Of a stretch of DNA of 10,467 nucleotides, positions 7,403 to 10,467 are shown piece after piece. The notes beneath the pieces are model-generated. The model was not told the origin of the DNA, did not search any database, and worked only from the letters and a program-made list of their open reading frames with translations. Source of the stretch: an uncultured Kiritimatiellota bacterium (GTDB lineage: Bacteria; Verrucomicrobiota; Kiritimatiellia; RFP12; UBA1067). How positions within the stretch are numbered: position 1 is the first letter of the stretch; every line of letters starts with the position of its first letter. The DNA lies in contig CAKTZI010000079.1 in the NCBI GenBank assembly GCA_934635385.1, positions 1 to 10,467 on the forward strand, read 5' to 3'. The translations under genes were made by a program, and so were the position numbers.

Positions 7403-9001
7403 ATGATTAGTCTCAATCCGCTCAACTGGTTCAAGCGCTCCAAGATGAAGCGCGAGATCATCATCAACGTCGAAAGGCTCGAAACGCGCGTCGCCGTCAT
7501 GGAGAACGGCCGGCTGGAGGAGTTCATGGTCGAGCATCCCGAGGAGGAGCGCCTCGTCGGCAGCGTCTTCAAGGGCCGCATCCAGAACCTGGAGAACGAC
7601 CTCCAGGCCGCGTTCGTCGACATCGGCCTCAAGAAGAACGCCTTCCTCCACTACTGGGACATGACGCCGGACGCGGACGCGCTCCTCGACGACGAGGACG
7701 ACGCCGAGAAGCGCAAGGGCCAGAAGGGCGGCCGCAAGGCGACCCGCCTCTCCGACCAGGAGATCGCCAAGCGCTTCCCGTCCGGCTCCGAGATCATCGT
7801 GCAGGTCACGAAGGGGCCGATCTCGACGAAGGGGCCGCGCGTGACGGCGAACCTGTCGATCCCCGGCCGCTACCTCGTCATGATGCCCGGCACGAAGATC
7901 CGGGGCGTCTCGAAGAAGATCGGCGACGCGCAGGAGCGCCGCCGCCTGAAGAAGATCCTCGACAAGCTGCCGCTCCCCGAGAACGTCGGCCTCGTCGTCC
8001 GCACCGTCGGCGCGGGGGCGTCGGCCCGCGCGTTCGCGCGCGACCTCCGCAACATCCTCTCCGTCTGGAACGAGATGCAGGGCAACGTCAAGAACCTGCG
8101 CACGCCGTGCTGCATCTTCCAGGAGCCGGACCTCTGCGAGCGCGTGATCCGCGACTGGCTGACGGAGGACGTGGACGCGATCGTGATCGACGACGCGAAG
8201 GCCTACGAGTCGATGCGCGACCTCACGGCCCGCATCTCGCGGCGCGCCCGCTCGAAGATCCGCCGCTACGACGGCGAGACGGGCATCTTCGAGCACTACG
8301 GCATCGAGCGCCAGCTGCACGACGCCTTCTCGCGGCAGGTGCCGCTCAAGTCGGGCGGCTACCTCGTCATCGACGAGACGGAGGCGCTCATTGCCGTGGA
8401 CGTGAACACGGGCCACTACAAGGGCAAGGGCAGCCAGGAGGAGGCGATCCGCGAGGTGAACCTGGAGGCGGTGGACGAGGTGGCGCGCCAGCTGCGCCTC
8501 CGGAACATCGGCGGCCTCGTCGTCCTCGACCTCATCGACATGAAGTCGCGCAAGCACCAGCGCGAGGTGTACCGGGCGCTCAAGACGGCGCTGCGGCGCG
8601 ACCGCGCGCGGACGAACGTGCTGGAGATCTCCGAGCTGGGGCTTCTGGAGATGAGCCGCCAGCGGCAGGACTCGTCGATCCTCTCGCAGCTCACCTCGAC
8701 GTGCCCGTACTGCCACGGCCACGGCGTCGTGAAGTCGCCGATGGCGATCTCGATCGAGATCCAGCGGCGGCTGTCGGCGCTCCTGCGCAAGGCCGAGGCG
8801 GAGAAGAGGCCCTTCGAGCCGAAGATCGTGATCGCACCGCAGGTCATGCACCGCCTGAAGACGGAGGACAGCGCGATCCTCGCCCAGCTGCAGAAGGACT
8901 TCGACACGCGCCTGACGTTCGTCTCGGAGCTCCACCGCCACCCGGAGTCGTTCTCGATCCTCGACGCGGCGACCGCGCAGGTCCTCTACTCGCAGAGCTG
9001 A
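7403..9001 (+). CDS. rng: Ribonuclease E/G family endoribonuclease
   Basis: Single-strand-specific endoribonuclease for RNA processing and decay. The 532 residues match RNase G size plus small additions; there is no long disordered C-terminal scaffold as in E. coli RNase E. The protein begins with 14 residues (MISLNPLNWFKRSK) before the usual start MKREIIINV. An S1 RNA-binding domain covers about 45-165, with a loop of acidic then Lys/Arg-rich residues (about 86-115). The catalytic core has VDVNTG (D333, N335) and LDLIDM (D376, D379), matching the metal-binding Asp and Asn residues of RNase E. CPYC (C434, C437) is the zinc-link motif used for dimer pairing. It follows rodA by 10 nt, so it belongs to the elongation operon. 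E. coli rng also lies downstream of mreBCD. I prefer the RNase G name for length and context; rne cannot be excluded. Confidence 0.93.
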   Translation: MISLNPLNWFKRSKMKREIIINVERLETRVAVMENGRLEEFMVEHPEEERLVGSVFKGRIQNLENDLQAAFVDIGLKKNAFLHYWDMTPDADALLDDEDDAEKRKGQKGGRKATRLSDQEIAKRFPSGSEIIVQVTKGPISTKGPRVTANLSIPGRYLVMMPGTKIRGVSKKIGDAQERRRLKKILDKLPLPENVGLVVRTVGAGASARAFARDLRNILSVWNEMQGNVKNLRTPCCIFQEPDLCERVIRDWLTEDVDAIVIDDAKAYESMRDLTARISRRARSKIRRYDGETGIFEHYGIERQLHDAFSRQVPLKSGGYLVIDETEALIAVDVNTGHYKGKGSQEEAIREVNLEAVDEVARQLRLRNIGGLVVLDLIDMKSRKHQREVYRALKTALRRDRARTNVLEISELGLLEMSRQRQDSSILSQLTSTCPYCHGHGVVKSPMAISIEIQRRLSALLRKAEAEKRPFEPKIVIAPQVMHRLKTEDSAILAQLQKDFDTRLTFVSELHRHPESFSILDAATAQVLYSQS

Positions 9002-9043
9002 GGCGACGCTTTCCGGCGACCCGTGCGCGGCGCGGTGGTGCCC

Positions 9044-9072
9044 TTGATTTGGGCCGCCGGAAAAGGTATAAT
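9044..9072 (+). promoter_or_regulatory. nifJ promoter
   Basis: TTGATT (9044-9049) and TATAAT (9067-9072) with a 17-nt spacer, close to the sigma-70 consensus. Transcription should start near 9079, leaving a leader of about 63 nt. The string GGTATAATGC around the -10 is identical to that at alaS. A strong constitutive promoter would suit a central energy enzyme. Confidence 0.8.
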
Positions 9073-9093
9073 GCAGAGACATTTAGACTCGCA

Positions 9094-9120
9094 CTGTAAC
9101 CACAGCAGTCTGTAACCACA
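9094..9120 (+). repeat. Direct repeat in the nifJ leader
   Basis: CTGTAACCACA occurs at 9094-9104 and 9110-9120, perfect over 11 bp with a 16-bp period. Both copies fall after the predicted transcription start and before the ribosome binding site, in an A/C-rich leader. They could bind a regulator as DNA or as RNA, or be a chance duplication. Confidence 0.55.
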
Positions 9121-9128
9121 AAAACAAC

Positions 9129-9133
9129 AAGGA
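9129..9133 (+). promoter_or_regulatory. nifJ ribosome binding site
   Basis: AAGGA 8 nt before the ATG at 9142, following an unstructured A/C-rich stretch; it supports the chosen start. Confidence 0.65.
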
Positions 9134-9141
9134 ACTGGTAC

Positions 9142-10467
<1,326 letters not shown>

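Noticed and set aside
9021..9035. Possible terminator hairpin after the RNase gene (6-bp GC stem, 3-nt loop)
   Set aside because: The stem is short, contains a G-T pair, and no T-run follows. Such stems occur by chance in this composition, so I do not call a terminator.

Overview
The window is GC-rich (about two thirds G+C by eye, with a strong bias to C/G-ending codons such as ACG, CGC and GGC). Every supported gene lies on the + strand. It holds seven core genes: a compact alanyl-tRNA synthetase (alaS); the complete cell-elongation set mreB, mreC, mreD, PBP2 (mrdA) and RodA (mrdB); an RNase E/G-family endoribonuclease; and the first 442 codons of a homodimeric-type pyruvate:ferredoxin oxidoreductase (nifJ/por), cut by the right edge. 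No phage, transposon, CRISPR, toxin-antitoxin, tRNA or rRNA signal was seen.

The gene content suggests a rod-shaped bacterium with peptidoglycan and a ferredoxin-linked anaerobic metabolism. The short AlaS, Shine-Dalgarno sites that are used but variable, and the high GC would fit an uncultured anaerobe, for example from the PVC group (Kiritimatiellota/Lentisphaerota-like). That placement is a low-confidence inference; nothing here is taxonomically decisive.

Layout. 1-201: upstream flank and alaS promoter (extended -10 TGGTATAAT inside a 25-bp inverted repeat). 202-2082: alaS. 2083-2136: short gap with a good promoter ending only 9 nt before the mreB start, so mreB may be nearly leaderless. 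2137-7392: mreB-mreC-mreD-mrdA-mrdB, every junction overlapping (4, 11, 14 and 4 bp). 7403-9001: RNase G-like gene after a 10-nt gap, surely in the same transcription unit. 9002-9141: intergenic region with a near-consensus promoter (TTGATT-17-TATAAT) and a leader carrying a perfect 11-bp direct repeat. 9142-10467: nifJ, partial.

The five elongation genes build one machine. MreB filaments under the membrane, with MreC and MreD, organise the glycosyltransferase RodA and its partner transpeptidase PBP2 for side-wall peptidoglycan synthesis. An RNase G gene near mre genes is also known from E. coli (mreBCD-yhdE-rng), which supports both the identification and an old linkage.

I see no clearly new multi-gene system. 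The points most worth a second look are regulatory or structural: the palindrome over the alaS -10, the compact AlaS lacking two usual regions, the nearly leaderless mreB, the repeat in the nifJ leader, a codon-usage patch in mreB, and a changed signature motif at the end of RodA.
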